Of a DNA stretch of 64,000 bases, positions 1-9,701 are shown piece by piece (position 1 is the stretch's first letter; each line of letters begins with the position of its first letter). Under the pieces are notes generated by a model. It was not told where the DNA came from. It worked only from the letters and a program-made list of their open reading frames with translations, and searched no databases. Position numbers and translations under genes: made by a program. Source of the stretch: Verrucomicrobiales bacterium (lineage in GTDB: Bacteria > Verrucomicrobiota > Verrucomicrobiia > Verrucomicrobiales > V1-33). Location of the stretch: contig JAQGPJ010000089.1 of assembly GCA_028293125.1 (NCBI GenBank), positions 119,312-183,311 of the forward strand, read 5' to 3'.

Positions 1-1
1 G

Positions 2-1597
2 GCCGCGGCGCAGACCGGATGCGCCCTGCACCTGGGGATTGTGCATATCGAGGAATCCGGCTGGGCCAACCACCACGGAGGTTACGGTTACAGCGGGAGC
101 TCCCGATGGGATGATGACGATGAGGAAGAGGAGAAAGAGGACGAATCGGAGTTCGAAATCGGTGAAGTCTGTGATGGCCAATACTACATTGATGAATGGC
201 GGGACACGGACGATCAGCCGGTGGCCTTTGGCCAAATTCCCTTGGGAGCCGGAGAGACGCTGCCTGACGGAGCCTTGGACGGGGAAAAACCTGACCAAAG
301 CCATTTCTCCGAGGCCACCGGCAACGAAGGGGCGTCGTTCGAGCGGACCTACCTGCGGGCGGCCTTTGTGCTCTGGCCGGTGAGCCGCTTTGATGAGGTG
401 TGCCTCTCCGGAGGCTTGGACGCGGCCATCGCCCGACTGGGCCGGCTGGCGGCGGAGGCCAAACCGACGCCGGCGGGCAGCGGGGAGCGCGCGAGGGTGC
501 GGCATTTCCTGAAACTGCTGCCACAGTCATGGCCTGACTATGACGGCCATAGCGGGCGTCTGTCCACTCTCTTCAGTGAATTGGCGGATTTCGGGGACGC
601 GGATCTCATCGTGGCCGGTGCCAAACAGGTTCCGCTGGGGAAACACTACGATTCCCGGCAGAACGGGGCGCTGCTTGCCTGTGCCGGGATTTTGGGACCG
701 AAAAGAGGCCAAGAGCTGCTCCGCACCCTGTTCAGCGCTGCCGCCGCACGCGAGCCGGCCTCATGTTTGGATCTTTGGAGACAGTGGGCGGAGGAACTTC
801 CAGCCCGCTCCAAAGCCGCGGTCGCGGTTCTTGAAATCCTGACCGCCGAAGCACCCAAGGCAAAACCGCTGCCTAGCTATGCGCGCCTTCCACGTTATGG
901 GCGGGAAAGTGATTCCAGTTTGCCCGAGGACAAGGAGGACAAGGACGATGGGGCGGCTCCCTTGAAACTCTCCCCGCCATTGCTGGCGGACTTTCTGGCG
1001 ACGGCATCCACAGTGGCGGGAGCCGGCCCCTGTCTGCGGTTTCTTGAGGCTCTGAGTGCCAATCCGGGCTTTTACAAACCTGAGACCCTCCTGCTCCCCT
1101 GCTTGGAGTATATGGCGCGTGATGAAGCCGGCAGCCCCGGCCCCGACCCCAAAGTGGGGATTCAACTCTGGAGCCAGTGCGCCAATCACTATCTGGCCCG
1201 CAGCGCTGAACCGCCGGCAAAACCCACGGACTGGGCGCAATCCGCCTCTATTCCCGGAACCGCCAGGAAACCGCTTCTGAAGGAGCTGGAAACCTTCGTG
1301 CGGGATCCAAACGCCCAGCAGCACCGCTTCTGCGCAAATCAGGAACCGCGGAAGGAAATTCACCAGGCCATCGAAGCCGCCGGACTGGATATGACCCACG
1401 TCACCGAGCGTCAGGGCAGGCCATATACTCTGGTCTGCACCAAAACCCGCGTCACCTACGAGCGCGCGCGCCGCCAGTATGAAAGCGACCTCGCCGACAT
1501 GCGCCGCCTGCTGGCTCTGCCCACAGCGAAGTCCCCGGAAATAAAAACGGAGGCGGACCTGCTCCGCAAAGCCCTGCGGAACGAAAAGCCCGCCTGA
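2..1597 (+). CDS. 2OG-Fe(II) oxygenase-like large protein, C-terminal part (5' end outside window)
   Basis: The frame is open from base 2, so the true start lies upstream; an ATG at 41 is internal. The visible 530 or so residues open with a segment reading LHLGIVHIEESG, followed by an acid run (DDDDEEEEKEDE) and the block GNEGASFERTYLRAAFVLWP. That last block is typical of the region just after the dioxygenase fold in bacterial and plant 2OG-Fe(II) oxygenase-like proteins, where it reads roughly RRAAxVLWP. The rest is alpha-helical, with no motif I can name. The catalytic HxD...H residues would lie upstream and cannot be checked. It is followed by about 280 bases without a gene and then by tRNA-Ser. 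The family call is from memory of that one block, so only moderately sure; the reading frame itself is well supported by its codon pattern. Confidence 0.55.
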   Translation, partial: AAAQTGCALHLGIVHIEESGWANHHGGYGYSGSSRWDDDDEEEEKEDESEFEIGEVCDGQYYIDEWRDTDDQPVAFGQIPLGAGETLPDGALDGEKPDQSHFSEATGNEGASFERTYLRAAFVLWPVSRFDEVCLSGGLDAAIARLGRLAAEAKPTPAGSGERARVRHFLKLLPQSWPDYDGHSGRLSTLFSELADFGDADLIVAGAKQVPLGKHYDSRQNGALLACAGILGPKRGQELLRTLFSAAAAREPASCLDLWRQWAEELPARSKAAVAVLEILTAEAPKAKPLPSYARLPRYGRESDSSLPEDKEDKDDGAAPLKLSPPLLADFLATASTVAGAGPCLRFLEALSANPGFYKPETLLLPCLEYMARDEAGSPGPDPKVGIQLWSQCANHYLARSAEPPAKPTDWAQSASIPGTARKPLLKELETFVRDPNAQQHRFCANQEPRKEIHQAIEAAGLDMTHVTERQGRPYTLVCTKTRVTYERARRQYESDLADMRRLLALPTAKSPEIKTEADLLRKALRNEKPA

Positions 1598-1874
1598 CCG
1601 GTGGCTGGGAGCATTCCATGGGATGCAACTCCGGTGACGGCTGGCGGAAAAGGGCAGGCATGGATCGGGATCACGACTGTGACTGCCGCGATTTCTCAGG
1701 CGGCGGCTTCAACTCTGTTCACTTTTTGCTTACGGGGAAAATTTTCCCGCTAAGCTCCGGGCTCGTTGAATACCCACTCTCCAATCTTTCCAAACCGGTT
1801 CAATAATTCAATGGGTTTCCAACCTGGGAGCTGCAACAAATTGGATTTCACCAGCGGCTCCTGCTTGGGAACTG

Positions 1875-1962
1875 TGGCGGAGGGGGTGGGATTCGAACCC
1901 ACGGATGCTTGCGCATCGGCAGTTTTCAAGACTGCAGCCATAAACCGCTCGACCACCCCTCC
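1875..1962 (-). tRNA. tRNA-Ser (anticodon TGA)
   Basis: On the minus strand the acceptor GGAGGGG (1962 inward) pairs with CCCCTCC, followed by discriminator G and an encoded CCA (1877-1875). The anticodon loop CTTGAAA between GCAGT and ACTGC gives anticodon TGA. A long variable arm (GATGC, GCAAGCATC) and the T-arm GGGTTCGAATCCC are present, as expected for a class II serine tRNA. Confidence 0.96.
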
Positions 1963-2102
1963 AGAGTGGCTGCATCAGGCAGGGCGGGACAATGGACTGC
2001 CCCGGCTGGATTGCAAGGGGGCGTGAATTGGAAAAACGGATTCCGGTTCCGGTTCCGGTGCCGGCCCGGAGGGTCTCCAGTCGGCGGGCTTTTTGGAAAC
2101 GG

Positions 2103-2936
2103 TCAGAGTCCGCGCGCGTAGCTGGCGCAGCGGCTGAACCAGCCGGCGCGCCATTGGGATTCGTCCTTGGGGGCAAGTTTGATGCGGCGGTCGAGGGTGC
2201 GTCGGGCGGCGGCGGCGAATTCCCCGGGGGCCTCACGGGGACTCGGGGTTCCGGACATGTTTTCGAGCACTTGGAGGAGGCCCCAGCCGACGCCTTTGTA
2301 GCGTTCGGCGGGGTTGGTGCCCTCGCCTTTGAAGTTCACGTAGTCCATGAGGCAGTAGAGGCCGGCGGGGGTGGCGCTGAGGGTGCGGAAGCGGCTTTCG
2401 ATGACGGCGCGGCTGCCGCGGGGGGCGGCGGCGAGGATTTTGGGCAGGCTGCGGAGGCTGCGCTGGGCGGCGAATTCCCCCTGCAGGGCGATGGTGTTGG
2501 CCAGCAGTCCGCGCAGTTCCTTCATTTTCGGGGTGTTGGCCGAGGCGTTGAAAGAGGCGCGGTCCGGCCATGGGCAGTCCGGAGCCAGCACCCACTTGGG
2601 CACGCGGGCACCGCGCTGGGCCAGAAAACGGGCCAGCGAGGGGAAGCTCTCCTCATAGGTCCGGCGGGTGCCTGCCGGATACCAGATGAAATGCCCGATG
2701 CCGAGGGAGGCGAAGCCCTCGCCCCGGTTCCAGCTGGTCAGTCCGGTCACGGTGCCCGCGCATTCGTTCTGCCAGATGCGGTACCCGATTTTCTGGGCGG
2801 TGGCCGGGGGAATGCGGAATTCCTCCTGCCGGGCAGTGGCCGGGGGCAGGGCCGTCAAAAAAAGGGCGGCCACAGCGGCCAGGAGGGAGCCGGAGGGCAG
2901 GCGAAGACGGAGACGGGATCGGATTGGGGAGAACAT
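2103..2936 (-). CDS. Secreted conserved hypothetical protein, possibly lysozyme-fold
   Basis: 277 residues from the ATG at 2936; a longer frame begins at 2981, but the chosen start places a basic n-region and a hydrophobic h-region ending near PPATA at the N-terminus, a standard signal peptide. After it comes IGYRIWQNECAGTVTGLTSW, then GEGFASLGIGHFIWYPAG. The Glu in WQNE followed by GxGHF recalls the catalytic Glu and GIGH region of phage-type lysozymes, but I see no full match to a named family and do not assign an activity. The middle (residues 100-180) has a motif KMKELRGLLANTIALQGEFA. The C-terminus contains ERYKGVGWGLLQVLENM and a cysteine-bearing tail. The gene is divergent from the DUF1501 gene, with about 210 bases between starts. 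Confidence 0.7.
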   Translation of the reverse strand: MFSPIRSRLRLRLPSGSLLAAVAALFLTALPPATARQEEFRIPPATAQKIGYRIWQNECAGTVTGLTSWNRGEGFASLGIGHFIWYPAGTRRTYEESFPSLARFLAQRGARVPKWVLAPDCPWPDRASFNASANTPKMKELRGLLANTIALQGEFAAQRSLRSLPKILAAAPRGSRAVIESRFRTLSATPAGLYCLMDYVNFKGEGTNPAERYKGVGWGLLQVLENMSGTPSPREAPGEFAAAARRTLDRRIKLAPKDESQWRAGWFSRCASYARGL

Positions 2937-3148
2937 GGTGAGAATGGGTGGGTGGAGCCGGTGTGGGGCGTGGACCGGCATGCGGCAAAAGCATGCAGGG
3001 GAGAGGGCAGCATGAATCTGGAAAGGGTGCGGTGAAAGGCAAATCCAACCAAGTGCCGGGCACCTGTCCTCAACGGGCTGCCCGCAGCCACGGGCTCATT
3101 TTATGGGTGAAATCCGGGACTCAACCGCGTTTTAATGACAGTCAAAAA

Positions 3149-4630
3149 ATGTCCCGCAACTTTCTGTTCTTTTCCCATGAGGCTGACCGCCGAAGGTTTT
3201 TGCTCCGTGCAGGCGGTGGATTCGGCGCGGTGGCGCTGTCGCACCTGTTGGCCGGGCTGGGACTGGCGGGCGAGCAGGGCGGAGAGGGAGGGCAGGGCAG
3301 GGAAGCGGGACCGGGTCAGGGACCGAAGCAGGGAGCCGTCCCGACACCGGGGCAGCCTCATTTCCAGCCCCGCGCCAAGCGGGTGATCTATCTGTTCATG
3401 CACGGCGGGCCCAGCCATGTTGATCTGTGGGACCCCAAGCCGGACCTTGTCAAATATGCCGGTCAGCCGCTGCCAGAAAGTTTTGGGCCGGTGATGACCC
3501 GGCGGGCGGTGGGGGCCAATCCCTTGCTGCCTCCCGTCAAAGCCTTCCGCCGCCGGGGGCAGTGCGGCACGGAGATTTCCGACTTTCTGCCGCACCTGGG
3601 GGAGCTGGCGGACGATCTGTGCGTGCTGCGCGGCTGCCACGGGGACAGCGTGAACCATCCCCAGTCGGTCTATCAGATGAACACCGGCTCCATTCTGGCG
3701 GGCAAGCCCAGCCTGGGCAGCTGGGCCGCCTACGGACTGGGCTCGGAGAACGGGAACATGCCCGCCTTTGTGGTGCTGCCCGATTCCGGAGGTGGTCTCA
3801 AGGGAGGCCCGGCGGCGTGGGGCAACGGGTTCCTGCCCGCCGCTTTTCAAGGCACCGCCATGCGGCCGGGGGCGTCGCCTATTCTCAATCTGCGACCCCC
3901 GTCCGGCATTTCCCCGGAAGCCCAGCGGGGCATTCTGGATCTGACCTCGGCTCTGAATGCGCGCCATCTGGCGGAGCGGGATTTTGATGATGCACTGTCG
4001 GCCCGCATCCGGTCCTGCGAGCTGGCGTTCCGCATGCAGTCGGCGGCTCCGGAGGTAGTGGATATTTCCAAAGAATCCGCCGCCACGCTGAAGCTTTACG
4101 GCATTGACGAGGAGTCCACACGGGAATTCGGCACGCGCTGCCTGCTCGCCCGGCGGATGATCGAAAGCGGGGTGCGCTTTGTGCAGCTCTACAGCGGGGA
4201 CACGAATGGCTGGGATGCGCATGACGATGTGCTGACCAACCACAGCCGCCTCTGTGCGGCGACGGACAAACCGGTGGCCGGCCTGCTGCGGGATCTGAAA
4301 TCGCGGGGCCTGCTGGAGGACACCTTGGTCATCTGGGGCGGGGAGTTCGGCCGCATGCCCATGAGCGAGCGCGGCAAGGGCCGGGACCACAATCCCTGGG
4401 GCTACAGTGTGGTGCTGGCCGGCGGCGGGGTGAAGGGCGGCATGACGTGGGGGGAAACGGACGCGGTGGGCCTGCGGGCGGTGCGGGATGAGGTGCATAT
4501 CCACGATCTGCACGCCACCATCCTGCACCTGCTGGGCATCGATCATGAAAAACTGACCTTCCGCCACCACGGGCGCGACGAGCGCCTGACCGATGTGGCG
4601 GGCAGAGTGATCCACGGCATTCTGGCATGA
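3149..4630 (+). CDS. DUF1501 family protein (Tat-exported sulfatase-like)
   Basis: 493 residues from the ATG at 3149. Residues 14-30 carry a twin-arginine signal (RRRFLLRAGGGFGAVAL), which fixes this start against the longer frame beginning at 2948. DUF1501 proteins have an alkaline-phosphatase/sulfatase-like fold; here HGGPSHVDLWDPKPDL (about residues 85-100) and VIWGGEFGR...GRDHNPWGY (about 392-417) are the family hallmarks. The substrate is unknown. The last bases overlap the next gene as ATGA, so the two are translationally coupled. In most planctomycete and verrucomicrobial genomes the DUF1501 gene follows the DUF1549/DUF1553 gene; here it comes first. Confidence 0.93.
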   Translation: MSRNFLFFSHEADRRRFLLRAGGGFGAVALSHLLAGLGLAGEQGGEGGQGREAGPGQGPKQGAVPTPGQPHFQPRAKRVIYLFMHGGPSHVDLWDPKPDLVKYAGQPLPESFGPVMTRRAVGANPLLPPVKAFRRRGQCGTEISDFLPHLGELADDLCVLRGCHGDSVNHPQSVYQMNTGSILAGKPSLGSWAAYGLGSENGNMPAFVVLPDSGGGLKGGPAAWGNGFLPAAFQGTAMRPGASPILNLRPPSGISPEAQRGILDLTSALNARHLAERDFDDALSARIRSCELAFRMQSAAPEVVDISKESAATLKLYGIDEESTREFGTRCLLARRMIESGVRFVQLYSGDTNGWDAHDDVLTNHSRLCAATDKPVAGLLRDLKSRGLLEDTLVIWGGEFGRMPMSERGKGRDHNPWGYSVVLAGGGVKGGMTWGETDAVGLRAVRDEVHIHDLHATILHLLGIDHEKLTFRHHGRDERLTDVAGRVIHGILA

Positions 4631-6522
4631 AAGGCTCGTTTCCGGTTCTGCTGGCCGCCGCCCTTCTGTCCGCAGGCGGAAGTCCGGGTGTCCGGGCGGA
4701 GAAACCCCTCACGCCGGAGGACCGTTCTCATTGGGCTTTTGTGCCTCCCACGCGCCCGGCGCTGCCGGCATTGGAAGGGCATGAGCAAACAGCCACGCAC
4801 GCAGAAAGCGGTGGGGAGGGGATTCCGGTAGCCGCCCTCGGCGGGATCGACCGCTTCCTGCTTGCCAGACTGAGGCGGGAAGGGCTCGATTTCGCACCGG
4901 AGGCGGACCGCCGCACGCTGATCCGCCGGCTGACCCTGGATCTCACCGGCCTGCCGCCGTCGCCGGAGGAGGTGGAGGCGTTTGTGAGGGACACATCCTC
5001 TGACGCCTATGAAAAACTGACCGACCGCCTGCTGGCCTCCCCGGCCTATGGGGAGCGGCAGGCCCAGCCATGGCTGGATGTGGCGCGGTTCGCTGAAAGC
5101 GACGGGTTTGAGCTGGATATCATCCGCCCGGAGGCCTGGCGTTACCGGGACTGGGTGATCGCGGCGCTGAATGCGGACATGCCCTATGACCGGTTTCTCC
5201 AGCTCCAGCTGGCGGCGGACGAGCTGGCTCCGGAGGATCCCGCCGCCCAGGCAGCCACAGGTTTTCTTATGGCCGGTCCGGACATGCCGGACATCAATCT
5301 GCCGGAGGAGCGGAGGCATCAGTTTCTCAATGGCATGACCGCCGCCGTGGGGGAGGCCTGCCTGGGGCTGACCCTGGGCTGCGCGCAGTGCCATGACCAC
5401 AAGACGGATCCGGTCAGTATTGACGACTTTTACCGGCTCCGCGCCGTCTTCGCCAACACCGTCACCGATCCCAGACGCGATGAGCAACTGGGCACTGTGG
5501 CACGTGAGCATGGGCCGTCCGCGCCCGTGGAGTTTGTGAGGATACGCGGCGACTTCCGCCGTCCCGGCGCGGAAACCCCACCCGGATTTCCCCGCGTGCT
5601 GAATGCGGTGGGTGCCGCCGTGCCCGCGCCGCCTGCGGACGCCCGGTCCTCGCAGCGCCGGGCCGCGTTCGCCCGCTGGCTCACCCGCCCGGAACATCCG
5701 CTGGCGGCGCGGGTGATGGTGAACCGGCTGTGGCAGCAGCATTTTGGCCGTGGTCTGGTGGTCACGCCGGGGGATTTTGGCCGCACGGGCTCCCGCCCGT
5801 CGCATCCGGAATTGCTGGATTGGCTGGCGGTGGAATTGCCCGCCCGGGGCTGGAGCCTGAAGGCCATGCACCGGCTGATGGTCACCTCCCGCGCCTGGCG
5901 GCAGGCCAGCCGGGGACAGGGGCCGGAATGGGCCTTGGCCCTGGCGTGCGATCCCGCCAATGAACTGATCTCCCGCATGCCGCCCCACCGGCTGGAGGGG
6001 GAGGCGGTGCGCGATTTTTTCCTCAGTGTGTCCGGACTGTTGAACCGGCAGGGCGGCGGCCCCGGCGTCCGCCCGCCGCTGCCGGCGGAAATCACGGACA
6101 CCCTGCTGAAGCACCAATGGGATGTGACCCCGGACATCCCGGCCCACCACCGCCGCAGCATCTATCTTTTTGCCCGCCGGAACCTGCGGTTCCCCCTGTT
6201 CGAGGTCTTCGACCGCCCGGACAGCAACATGCCCTGTTCCCGCCGGGACCACTCCACGACGGCCATACAGTCCCTGACCCTGCTGAATTCCCAGTTCTCC
6301 CTGGAGACTGCCCAAGCGCTCGCGGCCCGTGTTACATCCGATAAGACCACCGGTCCGGTCCAATGGATTGACAACCTCCATGCCATCCTCTTCTCACGAC
6401 CGCCTCAGGAGCCGGAACTCCGCCTCGGTCTTGATTTCCTCGCCGCCCATCCCGGCCCGGAAGGCCTGACCCACTACTGTCTGGCCCTGCTGAACACCAA
6501 CGAGGCCATCACCGTGGACTGA
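4627..6522 (+). CDS. DUF1549/DUF1553 domain protein (compact form)
   Basis: 631 residues, starting inside the stop of the DUF1501 gene. A signal peptide (KGSFPVLLAAALLSAGG) leads to a DUF1549 domain (about residues 75-290) with the landmarks LLARLRREGLDF, RRLTLDLTGLPPSPEEVEAF and GLTLGCAQCHDHKTDP; the last holds a CxxCH heme-type motif. DUF1553 follows (about 345-615), with RAAFARWLTRPEHPLAARVMVNRLWQ (split here only by reading) and VFDRPDSNMPCSRRDHSTT. Family members are often 700-1000 residues with an N-terminal PSCyt1 cytochrome or a carbohydrate-binding insert; neither is present here. Probably exported and working with the DUF1501 protein; the reaction is unknown. Confidence 0.9.
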   Translation: MKGSFPVLLAAALLSAGGSPGVRAEKPLTPEDRSHWAFVPPTRPALPALEGHEQTATHAESGGEGIPVAALGGIDRFLLARLRREGLDFAPEADRRTLIRRLTLDLTGLPPSPEEVEAFVRDTSSDAYEKLTDRLLASPAYGERQAQPWLDVARFAESDGFELDIIRPEAWRYRDWVIAALNADMPYDRFLQLQLAADELAPEDPAAQAATGFLMAGPDMPDINLPEERRHQFLNGMTAAVGEACLGLTLGCAQCHDHKTDPVSIDDFYRLRAVFANTVTDPRRDEQLGTVAREHGPSAPVEFVRIRGDFRRPGAETPPGFPRVLNAVGAAVPAPPADARSSQRRAAFARWLTRPEHPLAARVMVNRLWQQHFGRGLVVTPGDFGRTGSRPSHPELLDWLAVELPARGWSLKAMHRLMVTSRAWRQASRGQGPEWALALACDPANELISRMPPHRLEGEAVRDFFLSVSGLLNRQGGGPGVRPPLPAEITDTLLKHQWDVTPDIPAHHRRSIYLFARRNLRFPLFEVFDRPDSNMPCSRRDHSTTAIQSLTLLNSQFSLETAQALAARVTSDKTTGPVQWIDNLHAILFSRPPQEPELRLGLDFLAAHPGPEGLTHYCLALLNTNEAITVD

Positions 6523-6575
6523 CCCGGCAAGCGTCATCCCCGGAATTCCCTACGCATGGCACCCCCGCCCGCCCC

Positions 6576-6599
6576 CAATAACCAATAACTATTAACCCC
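6576..6599. repeat. 24-bp AT-rich repeat, copy 1
   Basis: Begins CAATAACCAATAA and ends TTAACCCC. A near-identical 24-mer lies at 15747-15770, differing at three positions. It sits in the short gap between the DUF1553 gene and uvrA, in otherwise GC-rich surroundings. The minus strand reads as imperfect repeats of GGTTATTG. Function unknown. Confidence 0.6.
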
Positions 6600-6674
6600 G
6601 CCCAGCCCCCCACCCCCTTGCATCCGCCGGAGGCACCGCCATGCTGTCCCTTCCCCGAATATTGCATTTCTCCA

Positions 6675-9611
6675 ATGGCGACCCCCTCCGGCATTATCCG
6701 CATCGTTGGCGCGCGGCAGCACAATCTGAAAAACATCACCGTGGAGCTGCCGAAAAACAGCCTGACGGTGATCACCGGGGTGAGTGGTTCCGGCAAGTCC
6801 TCGCTGGCGTTCGACACCCTGTATGCGGAAGGCCAGCGGCGGTATGTGGAAAGCCTGAGCACCCACGCGCAGGCCTTTCTGGAGCGGCTGGAGAAGCCGG
6901 ATGTGGACCAAATTGAAGGCCTGTCGCCGGCCATCGCCATCGGCCAGCACACCGGTATTGCCAATCCCCGGTCCACCATCGCCACGGTCACGGAGATTTA
7001 CGACTACCTGCGGGTGCTCTACGCCACCTGCGGGCAGCCGCACGATCCGGTGACGGGCGAGCCCATCCGCCGGTTCACCTCCCAAGAGATTGTGAGCGAA
7101 CTCATGGCCATGCCGGAGGGCACCCGCCTCATGGTGCTGGCCCCCCTGCCGGCGGAGGAGACCGCGCAGGGACCGCGGCTGCGCGAGCGCCTGGCGCGGC
7201 AGGGATTTGTGAGGATCCGCGTGGACGGCACGGTGCGCGAGCTGGAGGACAAGCCCGACATCGGCGAAAAGAGCATCGTGGAGCTGGTGGTGGACCGCCT
7301 GGTGATCCGGCCCGACGGCCACACCCGTCTGCTGGACAGCGTTCTGATCGCCCTGCGCTGGAGCGGCGCGGCCAGCCAGACACTTATTTTGATAGACGAG
7401 GCCGGCGGCTGGAAAGAGCGGCGGTTCACCACCCTGTACGCCAATCCGGACACCGGATTCCGCATGCCGCCGCTGACGCCGAAGCATTTCTCGTTCAACA
7501 GCCCTCTTGGGGCCTGTCCTGTGTGCGAGGGCCTGGGCAACACGCTGAGCCTGGACCCGGATCTGGTGATGGCCGATCCTGACAAGTCGCTGGCGGACGG
7601 CGCACTGCGCACCTGGTGGTCCAAAAACGCGAAGCTGAAAGCCGTGCAGGACCGCCAGATCAACGGCTTGGCGGAGCATTTCCAAGTGGACCGCAAGGCC
7701 CCGTTCAGCAGCCTGCCGCAGGCGTTCCGGAATGCGCTGTTTTACGGCTCCGGGGGGCAGGCGGTGGCCAGCAAAACCAAAACGAAAACGGTGACCAAAC
7801 CCTTCGAGGGCCTGGCCGCCCAGGCGGAGCGCCTGCTGAAGGAGAGCGAGAGCGAGTTCATGAAGCAGAACATCCGGCGCTTCATGAATCCCTCGCCCTG
7901 CACGGCCTGCCACGGACGGCGGCTGAAGCCGGAGATTCTCGGGGTCACGCTGGCATCGGAGGCGGAAACGGAACCCGAAGCCGGACCGGGGAAAAAAAGC
8001 CGGAAGGAGAAAGACAAAGAAAAAGAGAAAGGCCAGGGGGAGGAGTATTCCATCGACCGCTTCACCGCCCTGACCATCACGGAGGCCTTGGCTCTGGTGC
8101 CGCGGCTCGCAGTGGAGGAAAAGCTGCGCGCCGCCTGCGCCGAGGTGCTGCGCGAGCTGTCCTCCCGTTTGGGCTTCCTGGCCAATGTGGGCCTGGGGTA
8201 TCTGACACTGGACCGGCAATACGGCACCCTTTCCGGCGGGGAGGGCCAGCGCATCCGTCTGGCCACGCAGCTGGGATCGCGGCTGAGCGGGGTGCTCTAT
8301 GTGCTGGATGAGCCCAGCATCGGCCTGCACCAGCGCGACAACGACCGGCTGCTGGACACCCTGAAGGAGCTGCGCGCCCTGGGCAACACCGTGGTGGTGG
8401 TGGAGCACGATGAGGACACCATGCTGGCGGCGGACTGGCTCATCGATCTGGGGCCCGGCGCGGGTCCGCGGGGCGGGTCGCTGATCGCCAGTGGCAGGCC
8501 GGCGGACGTGGCCAAACAGCAGGATTCGGTCACCGGCCGCTTCCTCAGCGGCGCCATGCGCATTCCGCTTCCCAAGCACCGCATCACCCCGCCGCCGTTC
8601 AAGCCGGGCCATGAAAACGGCTGGATCACGGTGCAGGGCGCGGCGGAGAACAACCTGCGGGGCGTGGATGTCAACTTCCCCCTCGGCTGCCTGGTCTGCG
8701 TCACCGGTGTCAGCGGCAGCGGCAAAAGCACCTTGGTGGACGACATCCTGCGGCGCGAGCTGTTCCGCCGGCTTTACCACTCCAAGGAGCCGCCGGGTAA
8801 ACACACCGCCATCACCGGGCTGAACCAGATCGACAAAGCGGTGGTCATCGACCAGAGCCCCATCGGGCGCAATCCCCGGTCGAATCCCGCCACCTATGTC
8901 GGCGCCTTCACCCTGATCCGCGATCTTTTCAGCCAGCTGCCGTCCTCCAAGGTGCGGGGCTACACGCCGGGCACCTTCAGCTTCAACACCGCCGGCGGGC
9001 GCTGCGAGATGTGCGAGGGCGACGGCCTGATCCGGATCGACATGCATTTCCTCAGCGACGCCTACGTGACCTGCGACGCCTGCGGCGGGAAACGCTATAA
9101 CCGCGAGGTGCTGGAGGTGACCTTCAAGGGCCGGAACATCGCCGAAGTGCTGGACATGTCGCTGGACGAGTCGTCGGATTTTTTCCGTAGTGTCCCCGGC
9201 CTCGGCGACCGGCTGCGCATGCTGTGCAGCGTGGGTCTGGGTTACCTGAAGCTGGGGCAGGCCGCCAACACCCTCAGCGGCGGGGAGGCCCAGCGCATCA
9301 AGCTGTCGGCGGAACTGGCCAAACGCGCCACCGGCCGCGCCATCTATCTGCTGGATGAGCCCACCACCGGCCTGCACTTCCAGGATATCGACACCCTCCT
9401 GAGGGTGCTGCAGGGACTGCGCGACGGCGGCAACACGCTGATCGTGATCGAGCACAATCTCGACGTCATCAAATGCGCCGACTGGATCATCGATATGGGG
9501 CCGGAGGGCGGCACGGGCGGAGGCCAAATCGTGGCCGAGGGCCCGCCGGAGGTCATCGCCGCCGCTCCTGCCAGCCTGACGGGACGGTATCTGCAGGCCA
9601 AGCTGAAGTGA
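6675..9611 (+). CDS. uvrA: Excinuclease ABC subunit A
   Basis: 978 residues from the ATG at 6675, chosen because MATPSGIIRIVGARQHNLKN aligns with the usual UvrA N-terminus; a longer frame from 6618 adds an unrelated proline-rich stretch. UvrA is the damage-sensing ATPase of nucleotide excision repair. Visible parts are Walker A GVSGSGKSS (residues 35-43), the UvrB-binding region, the zinc module CPVCEGLG...CTACHG, signature LSGGEGQRI (about 518), Walker B LDEPSIGLH, a second Walker A GVSGSGKST (about 677), the second zinc module CEMCEGDG...CDACGG, signature LSGGEAQRI (about 866) and LDEPTTGLH. It is slightly longer than the usual 940 because of a Lys/Glu-rich insert near residues 440-455 (KKSRKEKDKEKEKGQGEE). 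Monocistronic by spacing. Confidence 0.97.
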   Translation: MATPSGIIRIVGARQHNLKNITVELPKNSLTVITGVSGSGKSSLAFDTLYAEGQRRYVESLSTHAQAFLERLEKPDVDQIEGLSPAIAIGQHTGIANPRSTIATVTEIYDYLRVLYATCGQPHDPVTGEPIRRFTSQEIVSELMAMPEGTRLMVLAPLPAEETAQGPRLRERLARQGFVRIRVDGTVRELEDKPDIGEKSIVELVVDRLVIRPDGHTRLLDSVLIALRWSGAASQTLILIDEAGGWKERRFTTLYANPDTGFRMPPLTPKHFSFNSPLGACPVCEGLGNTLSLDPDLVMADPDKSLADGALRTWWSKNAKLKAVQDRQINGLAEHFQVDRKAPFSSLPQAFRNALFYGSGGQAVASKTKTKTVTKPFEGLAAQAERLLKESESEFMKQNIRRFMNPSPCTACHGRRLKPEILGVTLASEAETEPEAGPGKKSRKEKDKEKEKGQGEEYSIDRFTALTITEALALVPRLAVEEKLRAACAEVLRELSSRLGFLANVGLGYLTLDRQYGTLSGGEGQRIRLATQLGSRLSGVLYVLDEPSIGLHQRDNDRLLDTLKELRALGNTVVVVEHDEDTMLAADWLIDLGPGAGPRGGSLIASGRPADVAKQQDSVTGRFLSGAMRIPLPKHRITPPPFKPGHENGWITVQGAAENNLRGVDVNFPLGCLVCVTGVSGSGKSTLVDDILRRELFRRLYHSKEPPGKHTAITGLNQIDKAVVIDQSPIGRNPRSNPATYVGAFTLIRDLFSQLPSSKVRGYTPGTFSFNTAGGRCEMCEGDGLIRIDMHFLSDAYVTCDACGGKRYNREVLEVTFKGRNIAEVLDMSLDESSDFFRSVPGLGDRLRMLCSVGLGYLKLGQAANTLSGGEAQRIKLSAELAKRATGRAIYLLDEPTTGLHFQDIDTLLRVLQGLRDGGNTLIVIEHNLDVIKCADWIIDMGPEGGTGGGQIVAEGPPEVIAAAPASLTGRYLQAKLK

Positions 9612-9701
9612 GGCTGGAAAGTCCAGGGATGGCCGGAGCCGTCTATAACAATTTCAGGCCAACCCCCTTGCAGCCGGACACCAGCTGCGCCAAATTGCGG
9701 C

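Noticed and set aside
6534..9527. 997-codon open frame on the minus strand opposite uvrA
   Set aside because: It is the antisense shadow of a GC-rich gene; its amino-acid makeup (Gln/His/Arg/Gly rich) is not protein-like and uvrA motifs on the other strand are unambiguous.
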